A stretch of 48,629 nucleotides of DNA from Tychonema sp. LEGE 07203 (GTDB lineage Bacteria; Cyanobacteriota; Cyanobacteriia; Cyanobacteriales; Microcoleaceae): the NCBI RefSeq assembly GCF_015207285.1, contig NZ_JADEXD010000031.1, positions 1 through 48,629 of the forward strand, read 5' to 3'. Position numbers and translations under genes: made by a program. Every line of letters starts with the position of its first letter. Position 1 is the stretch's first letter. Shown here piece by piece: positions 7,479-15,945 of the stretch. Below the pieces are notes generated by a model. That model was not told the DNA's origin. It ran no database searches and saw only the letters and a program-made list of their open reading frames with translations.

Positions 7479-7724
7479 ATGCTTAATAATAGTCCTTGGC
7501 TGCGCGATCGCGCGCTTCAAGATATCTCAGATCCGGAAGCCGATTTAATCGCAGGCGGTCAACTTACCACCGTTAATGAATTGCTCGATCTTCGACCGAT
7601 CGATGTGATAACTGAACCCAAGAAAAAACGAGCTATGAGTTCCAACAACTCAAAATCAACGGGATTAGCAGCACTGCCTGCTCGCGTCCGCTTTATACTC
7701 TTGTTCGCCAATCCTTTTAGTTGA
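7479..7724 (+). CDS. Double-glycine leader peptide precursor 10
   Basis: 81 residues, ATG preceded by AGGAGG and only 21 bp after precursor 9, so probably co-transcribed. The leader (1-27) is short and ends ALQDISDPEADLIAGG. The 54-residue core has no Cys, a basic middle (EPKKKRAMSSNN) and a hydrophobic C-terminus (RVRFILLFANPFS). The core is not recognised. Confidence 0.8.
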   Translation: MLNNSPWLRDRALQDISDPEADLIAGGQLTTVNELLDLRPIDVITEPKKKRAMSSNNSKSTGLAALPARVRFILLFANPFS

Positions 7725-7743
7725 ATAAAGGAGTGCAAAAGCA

Positions 7744-7986
7744 ATGATTGACGAGGTTTTTTGTAACCGTCGCAAACCGGGTAATTCTTGCTCTCAAAGC
7801 CTGCTATTGCAAGATTTAGAAACCTGTGTGGAGTTGAGTGAAAGCGAACAGGAATTGATTAAAGGAGGTCAGAGGAGTCTGTCGTCAAGTCAGACGTTTT
7901 GGGGGGTAAGAACTGCGGGCGGAGTTTGGACATTTTGGTGGGATCGCGCCACTAGAAAGTTTGGCTTTAGTTACCAGTTCACTTGA
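7744..7986 (+). CDS. Double-glycine leader peptide precursor 11
   Basis: 80 residues, ATG 19 bp after precursor 10, with AAAGGAG upstream. The leader (1-42) ends CVELSESEQELIKGG. The 38-residue core is Cys-free, Trp/Phe/Gly-rich and basic (FWGVRTAGGVWTFWWDR...), with alternating aromatic residues that could form beta strands. It is the last precursor before the HlyD gene. The core is not recognised. Confidence 0.8.
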   Translation: MIDEVFCNRRKPGNSCSQSLLLQDLETCVELSESEQELIKGGQRSLSSSQTFWGVRTAGGVWTFWWDRATRKFGFSYQFT

Positions 7987-8436
7987 CAGCTACATTACCC
8001 GAAATTCCGCCAGGGGTTTAAACCCCTGGCTCATAGCAAAAGTCCTCTCAAAGAAAACTGAAATTCGCGATAATTTAATAGGGTTTATCAGTCGGTTTTT
8101 AACCGACTTGCGCTGTGAGACGGGGAATTGATTCCCGGCGGGCTTGTGGGTAAATGCACGAACTTTTGCAGGCGAAATTTTGTGGCTTATTTCGAGAGTC
8201 CGACAGGGTTAAAAACCCCTGTCTCATAGCGAAAATCCTCTTAAAGAATACTGAAATTTGCGATAACTTAATTGAAAGTTTTAGCCTATTTTAAACGATT
8301 TAGGAGCGGTCGATATCTAATGACTGACGACTAACCACTGAGGGCGGGCACGGGGGCACCGCCCCTACCAGCTAATAACTAATGACTGAGGGCGGGCACG
8401 GGGGCACCGCCCCTACCAGCTAATAACTAATGACTA
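7987..8436. repeat. Repeat-filled gap between precursor array and HlyD gene
   Basis: No gene is seen. A degenerate direct repeat (CTCATAGC(A/G)AAA(A/G)TCCTCT..AAAGAA.ACTGAAATT.GCGATAA) occurs at about 8030-8078 and 8222-8272. Two copies of a GC-rich hairpin, GGGCGGGCACGGGGGCACCG then CCCCTACC, lie at 8342-8372 and 8390-8420, each with TAATAACTAATGACT. Heptamer TAATGAC repeats at 8428-8448 run into the start codon of the next gene. Confidence 0.75.
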
Positions 8437-9975
8437 ATGACTAATGACTCATCTTTTGACTTTCTCCGTACTGCGAAACCCGATGAATTCTTGCCGCCCG
8501 TCAGCCGCTGGATCGCGGCGGGCGGATTATTTTTGTTGGGAACTTTTGGCGGGGCGATCGCCCTTGCTGCTGTCGCTAAATATAATGTTACCGTCAGAGC
8601 TCCCGCTACCGTCCGTCCGGCGGGTGAAATCCGCATTGTAGAAGCGGCGACAGCAGGCACGGTTAAAAGCATTCATGTGAAAGAAAATCAGGCTGTCAAA
8701 CAAGGAGATGCGATCGCCCTCATCGACTCTTCCCAACTTTTAACTAAACAAAGCCAACTGCAAGGAAATATCCAGCAAAACCAACTGCAACTGCGTCAGA
8801 TTGCTGCCCAAATTAGCGCTTTAGACGATCGCCTAGCAGCGGAAACTCAAGCAATGGAAGGCGCAGTTGCCTCTGCCCGAGCTGATTTAAGCCGCAGCCA
8901 GCGGGACTATGGAGAACGGCAAATTACCTCGCTGGCGGAAGTTGAAGCGGCCAAAGCTAATTTACAATTAGCTCAGTCGGAATGGGAAAAATCGCTGCCG
9001 GAATTGCAAAAAGAACAGGCTTCCTTGCAAACAGCCGCAGCAAATTTAAAGGCTGCCGAGGCAAATTTAAAAGCAGCCGTTTCTAAGCGCGATCGCTATC
9101 AGTCAATCCAAGAAACAGGCGCTATTTCGCTGGATTTATTGGAGGAGACGAAACTTGCCGCCCAGCAGCAAGAACAAGCCGTGGCAGGGCAAAAAGCGGC
9201 CGTAGAAGCGCAAAAAAAAGCAGTTGAAAGCCAAAGAAAAACCGTTGACAGGCAGCAACAAGCTGTTGAAGTGTCCGCAGCTAAATTGAAAGTTGTTGAA
9301 GCTGCCCTGAATCCCAGCGGTGCACCCGTGGCGATCGCCCAGCAGCGAATTGCTCAAGAAAAAGCCAAGGGTGAAGCAGCTTTGGCAGCGTTGAAAAAAG
9401 AACGATTAGTTTCGATTCAAAGTCGCGCTGACATTCAAAATCAAATCAATCGCGATCGCCAAGAGCTCAAACAAATTGATACCGAACTTGCAAAAAATGT
9501 CGTTCGTTCTCCTGTAGACGGCACTATTCTCAAACTGAATTTGCGAAATCCCGGACAAACTGCACAACTCGGTGCGGCAATTGCTCAAATTGCTCCCGCT
9601 AATGCTGCGATTGTCGTCAAAGCTCGCGTCGCCGCTCCCGATATTGGTAAAATCGCGATCGGTCAAACATCCGTCATGCGGATTTCTGCCTATCCCTATC
9701 CCGACTACGGGGTACTAGAAGGGAAAGTTAGCGCGATCGCACCTGATGTTATTGCTGGTGAAAATAATAATCCGCCTTACTATGAAGTGACTGTTATGCC
9801 CCAAAAAACTTATTTAGTCAAGCGCGATCGGGCTATTAGCAAATCGTCGGCTAACGAACAGTGCTGTCAGTATCATATTCAAGCCGGAATGGAAGTTACA
9901 GCAGACATTATTTCCCGACAAGAAACCGTACTAACATTTATTCTCAGAAAAGCCCGGATGCTCGCAGATGTTTAA
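8437..9975 (+). CDS. HlyD-family membrane fusion protein (peptide exporter adaptor)
   Basis: A 512-residue periplasmic adaptor expected to link the C39 ABC exporter to an outer-membrane channel. A cytoplasmic tail is followed by one transmembrane helix (about 28-48), a biotinyl-lipoyl half motif (GTVKSIHVKENQAVKQGD), a long Ala/Gln/Lys coiled coil (about 105-345) and the second lipoyl half (NVVRSPVDGTILKLNLRNPGQ region), then a beta-barrel. The start ATG lies in a TAATGAC heptamer array; of the three ATGs at 8430, 8437 and 8444 only 8437 is in frame. No Shine-Dalgarno is visible. No TolC-like gene is in the window. Confidence 0.93.
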   Translation: MTNDSSFDFLRTAKPDEFLPPVSRWIAAGGLFLLGTFGGAIALAAVAKYNVTVRAPATVRPAGEIRIVEAATAGTVKSIHVKENQAVKQGDAIALIDSSQLLTKQSQLQGNIQQNQLQLRQIAAQISALDDRLAAETQAMEGAVASARADLSRSQRDYGERQITSLAEVEAAKANLQLAQSEWEKSLPELQKEQASLQTAAANLKAAEANLKAAVSKRDRYQSIQETGAISLDLLEETKLAAQQQEQAVAGQKAAVEAQKKAVESQRKTVDRQQQAVEVSAAKLKVVEAALNPSGAPVAIAQQRIAQEKAKGEAALAALKKERLVSIQSRADIQNQINRDRQELKQIDTELAKNVVRSPVDGTILKLNLRNPGQTAQLGAAIAQIAPANAAIVVKARVAAPDIGKIAIGQTSVMRISAYPYPDYGVLEGKVSAIAPDVIAGENNNPPYYEVTVMPQKTYLVKRDRAISKSSANEQCCQYHIQAGMEVTADIISRQETVLTFILRKARMLADV

Positions 9976-10031
9976 CCAACTTTAAAATCACCCATTAGTA
10001 TATTTGATGATATACAGATATCCGTAGGGAC

Positions 10032-10766
10032 TTAGGCTAAGCCCAGTAAATCCATTTTTGCTAAGCCCAAATAGCGCACACCTTCCGGCGTCACGTCAAA
10101 GCGGCAAGGCAAAACTTCCACACCTTCAGCCACAGCCTGTCTGAACAATTGTCCGTAAAGGCGATCGGCACTATCCCCCGGAGCAAAATCCGTACAATCT
10201 CCGCGATTAATAAAATACAGCATTACAGCCCTCGAACCCTGGCGCACCACATCGATCAACTCCCTCAAATGTTTCTGTCCCCTCTCCGTCACTGTATCAG
10301 GAAATAAAGCTAATGTATCTTTGACCCAAGTTGTATTTTTAACTTCCAGAAAAATCGGTTTTTCCTCACCAGTCAGCCAAAAATCAACACGACTTTTTTT
10401 ATCGATACCGTAAACAACCTCCGGCTGAATTAAACTATAATTGCCCAACTCAGGAAACAATCGCAACTCCAAAGCCAATTTAATCGCTCGATTTGGCAGC
10501 CCAGTATTAACTCCCACCCAAACAGGCACAGTATCGCAAACCTTAATTAATTCCCAAGTATAAGCCAACTTGCGTTTGGGATTGTCGCTAGCAGACACCA
10601 GGACAGGATTACCAGGAATCAAAACACCAGTCATCGGGCCAGTATTCGGACAGTGCGCGGTGATAATTTCTCCCGAATCGAGTTCAATTTCGGCAAAAAA
10701 ACGCTTGTACCGCTTGATTAAAGTGCCTGGTAAAAGAGGAGGATATTTGTAAATTAAGTTAGTCAT
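10032..10766 (-). CDS. sfsA: SfsA family protein (sugar fermentation stimulation/nuclease fold)
   Basis: 244 residues, full length for SfsA. N-terminal OB-like part with HCPNTGPMTGVL (38-49) and a PD-(D/E)xK nuclease-like core, SRVDFWL with Asp128 and FLEVKNTTW with Glu141 and Lys143. SfsA proteins bind nucleic acid; the cellular role in cyanobacteria is unclear. It is convergent with the HlyD gene, 56 bp apart. The start ATG (10766) lies inside five TAGTCAT heptamers, so the leader region has been overwritten by a tandem repeat. Confidence 0.95.
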   Translation of the reverse strand: MTNLIYKYPPLLPGTLIKRYKRFFAEIELDSGEIITAHCPNTGPMTGVLIPGNPVLVSASDNPKRKLAYTWELIKVCDTVPVWVGVNTGLPNRAIKLALELRLFPELGNYSLIQPEVVYGIDKKSRVDFWLTGEEKPIFLEVKNTTWVKDTLALFPDTVTERGQKHLRELIDVVRQGSRAVMLYFINRGDCTDFAPGDSADRLYGQLFRQAVAEGVEVLPCRFDVTPEGVRYLGLAKMDLLGLA

Positions 10767-10794
10767 TAGTCATTAGTCATTAGTCATTAGTCAT
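10760..10794. repeat. STRR heptamer array (TAGTCAT)x5 covering the sfsA start
   Basis: Five perfect tandem heptamers. On the minus strand each copy reads ATGACTA and offers an ATG; the 7-bp period rotates the frame, and the last copy supplies the start of sfsA. The same heptamer on the other strand supplies the start of the HlyD gene at 8437. The rest of the gap to 11028 shows no gene. Confidence 0.9.
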
Positions 10795-11028
10795 ATCAAA
10801 TCCGGTAACAGCGGAATCATTCAAATATATATTCTCTCCCTCTGCGTACTCTGTATTCTCTGCGGTTAAATCATTCCGATGCTACCGAAAACGATATCAT
10901 CGGCCATCAAACCTGCTACCAAAAATGAAACCTATCTTGAATTGCATCTGCGTTAATCTGTATTTATCCGCCTCGCATCTGCGGCTGCATTATCAATCAA
11001 AATTTTAGGCAATAAATCCCAGCAAAAA

Positions 11029-11721
11029 CTAACTTTGCTGAGGTTTCATCAACTGTTTCATCTGCGCTTTAAAAGCTTCCACCAGTTCGGGACTAGCTTG
11101 CGTTTGCTGCCAAGAAAGGCGGGAATTTAAGCGTTCCGACCAAGCTTGCAATTTGGGGTAATCGTCCAAAGACACGCCTAGTTCGGGCAGCCAAGGCACG
11201 GAAACACCCGCCACCACATCCGCGAGGGTAATCGCGCTGCTGCTGCCAAAAAAAGGTCGTGAAGCGAAGCTATCCCGTAGGGAATCGCCCAACAAATCCT
11301 CAAAAAACCTCAGTACCGCCGCCACTTGCTGGCGACCTTTTTCCAGTTTTTCCTCGTCGCCTGCGCCGCCGAAAGTCTGGCGTACCAAAGGACTCATTGC
11401 GGGTGTCAATTCGTTGACTGTGACCATTTGTACCATACGGGCGATCGCCAAATCCTTAGCATCCGGCGGCAACAGTGCGGGCGCGGGATACTTAAATTCC
11501 AAATAATCAAGAATTGCCAGGGTTTCTATGATGTGAAAATCACCATCAGCTAAAACAGGGACATGGTGAAAAGGACTAATTGCCAAAAAATCCGGTTGAA
11601 ATTGATCGCCGTTTAATTTGAGCGGCACTAATTCAAACTCAATCTTTTTTTCCAGCAAAGCAATCCAAACGCGGCGAGAGTTAGTAGAGAGCGGATTGTG
11701 ATAAAGTTTCAGCACAGTCAT
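11029..11721 (-). CDS. Glutathione S-transferase family protein
   Basis: 230 residues. The N-terminal thioredoxin-like domain has LYHNPLSTNSRRVW (candidate catalytic Ser), the cis-Pro motif HVPVL and the glutathione-gamma-Glu motif ETLAILDYLE; the C-terminal helical domain has ITLADVVAGVSV. Likely a soluble detoxification or redox enzyme. Residues in LLGDSLRDSFASRPFFG contain an in-frame insertion encoded by a palindromic repeat (11258-11290) that recurs in the GNAT gene at 16229-16261. Without it the sequence reads as an ordinary GST loop. Confidence 0.92.
   Translation of the reverse strand: MTVLKLYHNPLSTNSRRVWIALLEKKIEFELVPLKLNGDQFQPDFLAISPFHHVPVLADGDFHIIETLAILDYLEFKYPAPALLPPDAKDLAIARMVQMVTVNELTPAMSPLVRQTFGGAGDEEKLEKGRQQVAAVLRFFEDLLGDSLRDSFASRPFFGSSSAITLADVVAGVSVPWLPELGVSLDDYPKLQAWSERLNSRLSWQQTQASPELVEAFKAQMKQLMKPQQS
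11258..11290 (-). repeat. Protein-coding palindromic repeat, copy 1
   Basis: 33 bp (11 codons) within the GST gene, starting CGTGAAGCGAAGCTATCCCG on the plus strand. It is identical except for one base to 16229-16261 in the unrelated GNAT gene and is translated in the same frame in both, giving GDSLRDSFASR. Confidence 0.85.
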
Positions 11722-11777
11722 GGGATTTTAGATTTTAGATTGAAGTATCATAGCATAAAAGATTTGTAGTAAAGACT

Positions 11778-12950
11778 TTAGTTCTGCATTCTTTGTTTCA
11801 TATCCTTAGCAGCTAAAGCATAACCTCCATCAGCGCCATCTACAAAATGCACTTGCCGGCCGCTGCGTTCAAACACCAAACAAGTCATCAACGCCCTGTC
11901 AGAAACCTGTAAACCGTAAACCAGCTTGCCTTCTCGGTAATTCCTTTCCAAGTACCGCGTCAATTTTTTTCGCCGCCACTCATTGCCCGAAATTACCATT
12001 CTCAACATATCATCAAACTTGCGGTAATCCGTAGCTGCGATCGCAATATCTTTATAAACTCCCCAATCTAATTCTTCTGTCTTAACTTTCAAATTCATTA
12101 GCAGCGAACCAACCGCCGTCTCTAACTGTATTTTTGATAAATACATCTGGCGGTCTAACCAACTATCACTGCTCGCCCTAACTTGAGTTTCTTTAATCAG
12201 CTTTGCGCTATTCAATGTCAATTTAAGATTTTCCCTATCGATAGGATTGAAAGAATTTTCTTTGCCGTAAATGTATTCAATTTTTTTGATAATTTTTCTA
12301 TAAAATTGATGGCTCTGCTGACCAAAATCTTCTCGCACCATTACCAGCAGCGTTACTATTTCCCCGTACTTGCTGGGAATATCCTGCCATCGGCACTCCA
12401 ATCCAGAAAAATCGGCTGTTTCTGAAACGCCCGGATTTTTAATACTGTAAATATTACCAGCAGCAGGGTCTTTAATCAGTTCAGTAGCACGGGTTAAGCC
12501 GCCCCCGATAAAAACAGCTTGGCTGTAATTTTCGGAAACTTTAAACTTAGCTATTTTGACCGGGTAATTAGCTGCTACCACAACTTTAACCGGCACAGCC
12601 CCAACTCGCAAATCCATGTCAAATTCAGTCTTAGCCATTTGTTGAGTGGCAAGCAAAGCAATCTTAGCAGCGGGTAAAAGCGATGGCCCCATTAACAGAG
12701 AAGCGCCGTCGCCACCAAAGATAAAGGGAATTTCTATTTTGCCTGCTACATTCAAAACAGCAGCGATCGAACAAGCTCCCAATAAGTTAACTTCTTTGTA
12801 TTTTCCAGCTTCAATCGCTTTGGTAGAACCGCGAATATCTGTGACAACAATGTACCAATCATCAGGTACGTCAACAAAATTACCCAGATCGGTAATCTTG
12901 AGAAAATTGTCCAGTAAAGGTAATGCCGAATAGAAATTTTCTGAATTCAT
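11778..12950 (-). CDS. DUF3095 family protein, class III cyclase-like
   Basis: 390 residues. The N-terminal part (30-170) resembles the class III nucleotidyl cyclase fold: VVTDIRGSTKAI with Asp38, then IFGGDGASLL with Asp81, the two positions that bind metal in adenylate and GGDEF cyclases. The C-terminal half is a separate domain with WDVYKD-like and RKKLTRYLERN stretches. Members are annotated only as DUF3095, so a nucleotide-signalling role is inferred from the motifs. Divergent from murJ, 67 bp apart. The start ATG is followed by a sensible N-terminus. Confidence 0.85.
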   Translation of the reverse strand: MNSENFYSALPLLDNFLKITDLGNFVDVPDDWYIVVTDIRGSTKAIEAGKYKEVNLLGACSIAAVLNVAGKIEIPFIFGGDGASLLMGPSLLPAAKIALLATQQMAKTEFDMDLRVGAVPVKVVVAANYPVKIAKFKVSENYSQAVFIGGGLTRATELIKDPAAGNIYSIKNPGVSETADFSGLECRWQDIPSKYGEIVTLLVMVREDFGQQSHQFYRKIIKKIEYIYGKENSFNPIDRENLKLTLNSAKLIKETQVRASSDSWLDRQMYLSKIQLETAVGSLLMNLKVKTEELDWGVYKDIAIAATDYRKFDDMLRMVISGNEWRRKKLTRYLERNYREGKLVYGLQVSDRALMTCLVFERSGRQVHFVDGADGGYALAAKDMKQRMQN

Positions 12951-13017
12951 GTTATGATTTTCCAGATTTGCTATTAAACTTAGTGAAGCCTTTTATCACT
13001 AGCATTTGTAACTATTT

Positions 13018-14631
13018 GTGTCTGAACCGCAGAAGCCCTCTCGTTCCCTAGCGGGGATTGCCGGCATTGTCGCAGTCGCCACTCTGATTAGTAAAGTCTT
13101 CGGGTTGGTGCGCCAAATTGCGATCGCCGCAGCCTTTGGAGTCGGTGTCGCCGTCGATGCCTACAACTACGCCTACGTCATACCCGGTTTCTTATTTATT
13201 TTACTCGGAGGCATCAACGGGCCTTTTCACAGCGCCATAGTCAGCGTTTTAGCCCGCCGCGACAAAAAAGAAGCTGCACCCTTAGTCGAGACTATCACCA
13301 CCTTAGTCGGCGGCATACTTTTGTTAGTAACAGTCGCTTTAATTATTTTCGCCGATCCGCTGATCGATTTGGTAGCACCGGGATTAAATAGAACAGCAGA
13401 AGGCTTAGAAATCAAAGCAATTGCTGTCCAACAATTTCGGATCATGGCGCCGATGGCATTACTTTCAGGCTTAATAGGTATTGGTTTCGGCACTCTCAAC
13501 GCCGCCGATATGTACTGGTTGCCTTCGATTAGTCCTTTATTTTCTAGTGTTGCACTTGTCGGCGGTTTGGGGTTTCTCGCCCTGAAACTCGGAGACAAAA
13601 TTATTCAGCCCGAATACGCACTAATTGGCGGTTTAGTGTTAGCTTGGGGGACTTTAGCGGGAGCAGCTTTGCAGTGGTTGGTTCAACTAATAGCGCAGTG
13701 GCGCGCAGGCTTGGGAAAATTGCGTTTGCGGTTTAATTTTAAACGCCCCGGAGTACAAGAAGTAATTAAGGTGATGGTTCCTGCTACCTTATCATCGGGA
13801 ATGCTGCAAATTAATGTCTATACTGACCTATTTTTCGCATCCTACATTCCTCAAGCTGCCTCTGCCATGAGTTACAGCGGATTGTTAGTTATGACTCCTT
13901 TAGGCATCATTTCTAATGTAATATTAGTGCCGTTTTTGCCGATTTTTTCTCGCCTCACCGAACCCAAAGACTGGGCGGAATTAAAAGATAGAATTCGTCA
14001 ATCTTTAATTTTGACTGGGCTGACGATGCTGCCGCTGAGCGCTTTAATGGTAACACTTGCCGGGCCGATAGTCCGCGTTGTTTACGAACGTTATGCTTTT
14101 AATCAGTCAGCCTCGCAGTTTGTCACGCCCCTACTGATGGCTTACAGTATTGGAATGTTTGTGTATTTGGGTCGCGACGTTTTGGTACGGGTTTTTTACG
14201 CTTTGGGAGATGGAGAAACGCCTTTTCGGATCAGTATTATCAATATCTTTTTGAATGGTTTGTTGGATTACTTGTTAGTAGGAGCTTTCGGTGCGCCCGG
14301 ATTAGTTTTGGCGACGGTGGGAGTGAATTTTGTTTCGATGATTATGCTTTTGTACTTATTAGATAAAAAGCTTGGCGGCTTGCCTTGGCGGAAGTGGAGT
14401 TTGCCTTTTCTGGGGTTAGCTTCTGGCAGTTCTCTAACTGCTTTCGTGTCTTTGGCTACTCTGCAAGGCTGTCAAAGAGTTTTGGGTACTGAAGGTTTGG
14501 TAGTTCAATTGGTGCAGTTGAGTGTGGCAAGTTTCGCGGGGTTGGGAGTTTTTGTAATTTTTGTGAGTCAGATGAAGTTGCCGGAAGTTGATATGTTTGT
14601 CGATCGCATTCGGCGACGTTTTGGGAAGTAA
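13018..14631 (+). CDS. murJ: Lipid II flippase MurJ (MviN)
   Basis: A 537-residue polytopic inner-membrane protein of the MOP superfamily with about 14 transmembrane helices. It starts with the family pattern ATLISKVFGLVRQIAIAAAFG and contains conserved RxFYALGDGETPFRIS. It moves lipid-linked peptidoglycan precursor across the membrane. The start is GTG at 13018 with no strong Shine-Dalgarno. Length and hydropathy are normal. Confidence 0.95.
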   Translation: MSEPQKPSRSLAGIAGIVAVATLISKVFGLVRQIAIAAAFGVGVAVDAYNYAYVIPGFLFILLGGINGPFHSAIVSVLARRDKKEAAPLVETITTLVGGILLLVTVALIIFADPLIDLVAPGLNRTAEGLEIKAIAVQQFRIMAPMALLSGLIGIGFGTLNAADMYWLPSISPLFSSVALVGGLGFLALKLGDKIIQPEYALIGGLVLAWGTLAGAALQWLVQLIAQWRAGLGKLRLRFNFKRPGVQEVIKVMVPATLSSGMLQINVYTDLFFASYIPQAASAMSYSGLLVMTPLGIISNVILVPFLPIFSRLTEPKDWAELKDRIRQSLILTGLTMLPLSALMVTLAGPIVRVVYERYAFNQSASQFVTPLLMAYSIGMFVYLGRDVLVRVFYALGDGETPFRISIINIFLNGLLDYLLVGAFGAPGLVLATVGVNFVSMIMLLYLLDKKLGGLPWRKWSLPFLGLASGSSLTAFVSLATLQGCQRVLGTEGLVVQLVQLSVASFAGLGVFVIFVSQMKLPEVDMFVDRIRRRFGK

Positions 14632-14713
14632 ATAGTCCAAGCTCAAACCGAAATTTAAGGTAAGAAGTCTCGATGGACAGACAAGACTCCGCAATTTGCG
14701 AGCTTTACACAGC

Positions 14714-15853
14714 TAGAACTTACGCATTGACAAAAATCACAAAATATGCTTACTCTAGTTGAGAGATGCGCGAAGAAAGGTACAAAACCATCCGACAACT
14801 GACAAAGCCATCCACGGCGGTTTGCCGCCTTGACATCTATACTTTGTTTCTACTAGCCTAGCCCAAGTATAGTGGCTGCTGCCGTTTGGCAGAAATCCTT
14901 GAAAATGTCTCCCATGACAGCATCAATCGTTTCCTTTTACGGGAACGATAGGATCCGCTTGATTTATTTGAAATGGTAAAAACAAAGATTGAACTCGTAG
15001 GAGGAATCTTAAGTGGTGACGATACGCTGATAGAAAAAACTTATTCAGCTCCGGATCGAGCTGATGCAAATTGGATATTTTTGGTCGGGAGTTCACCACC
15101 GACCTATAAAAGGGATCGACCTGATTACACTCTACTATACTGACCCGACTGGCCTATCAGTTCCTGTTAATTATCGCATCTATGATAAACGGGAGGGAAA
15201 AACTAAAAATCAATATTTAACAGAAATGATAGCTGAGGTGGAATCCTGGGGCTTAACCCCAAAATTTGTGACAGGAGATAGTTGGTACTCAAGTCGATAA
15301 AATCTCCAGTTCTTAAAAAACAAGGAGCTGGGCTTTTTGATGGGAGTCGCTAAAAATAGAAAAGTCACCCGTCCAGTCTGGACAATGGGTTCAAGTCAGT
15401 ACACTTGATATTCCTCCTGATGGGTTAGTCGTTCATCTCAAGCAATTTTGCCAGGTAAGGTTGTATAAAAAATCCTTCAAAAAACAGGGGGAGATATCTT
15501 GTATTATATTCCTGCCAAAACTTGACGAATTATCCCAATTGACTCAACAGGACTTCAAGGAAATTCACTGCATTCATTGGGGCATAGAAACGTATCATAG
15601 AGCTGTCAAACAAGTGTGTGGTATCGGACGGTTTATGGTTAGACAATCCCCGGCGATTTGCACTCATATTTTCTGTGCAATTAGAGCGTTTACCCAGTTG
15701 GAACTAATGCGAGCTGAAGACTTAATAGAAAATTGGTATGAAATCCAAAGAAATCTTTACTTAAAAGTAGCCCGTGACTTTATTGTTTCACACTTGTCCG
15801 AGAAAGTCAACAGTCATACACATAGTTCGTTTTCTGTCAATGCGTAAGTCCTA
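14714..15853 (+). mobile_element. Decayed insertion sequence with DDE transposase
   Basis: Terminal inverted repeats match over about 20 bp (left AGAACTTACGCATTGACAAA from 14715; right end 15853 reads AGGACTTACGCATTGACAG on the other strand). Between them is a broken plus-strand transposase: fragments from about 14766 (EERYKTIRQLTKPSTAV), 15064-15300 (VNYRIYDKREGKTKNQYLTE, GDSWYSS), and 15461-15847 (HWGIETYHRAVKQ, the E-x6-K part of an IS4/IS701-like catalytic core). Several stops and frameshifts separate them. No intact copy is in the window. No clear target duplication is seen. Confidence 0.8.
14766..15847 (+). pseudogene. Transposase pseudogene (IS4/IS701-like)
   Basis: Joined in three pieces the translation resembles one DDE transposase: N-terminal EERYKTIRQL, a first Asp in LVGGILSGDDTLIEKTYS, a second Asp in PKFVTGDSWYSS, and a Glu in HWGIETYHRAVK. 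Breaks occur near the TAG after FLLA (about 14861), near 15050-15064, at TAA 15298-15300, and around 15405. Family assignment is by motif only. Confidence 0.75.
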
Positions 15854-15917
15854 CAGTCAACAGTTAACAGTTAACAGTCAACAGTCAACAGTCAACAGTC
15901 AACAGTCAACAGTTAAC
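15853..15917. repeat. STRR heptamer array (AGTCAAC/AGTTAAC)
   Basis: About nine tandem copies of a 7-bp unit immediately outside the right end of the IS, between it and the convergent GNAT gene. Non-coding. Confidence 0.85.
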
Positions 15918-15945
15918 AATAATTCTGCTGCAAGCGGAATTGATA

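Noticed and set aside
4460..7986. Lanthipeptide, cyanobactin or Nif11-type RiPP cluster
   Set aside because: No LanM, YcaO, PatA/G-like protease or radical SAM gene in the window, and leaders lack Nif11 or nitrile-hydratase-like domains.
15853..15917. Possible CRISPR array
   Set aside because: The unit is 7 bp with no spacers; this is an STRR.
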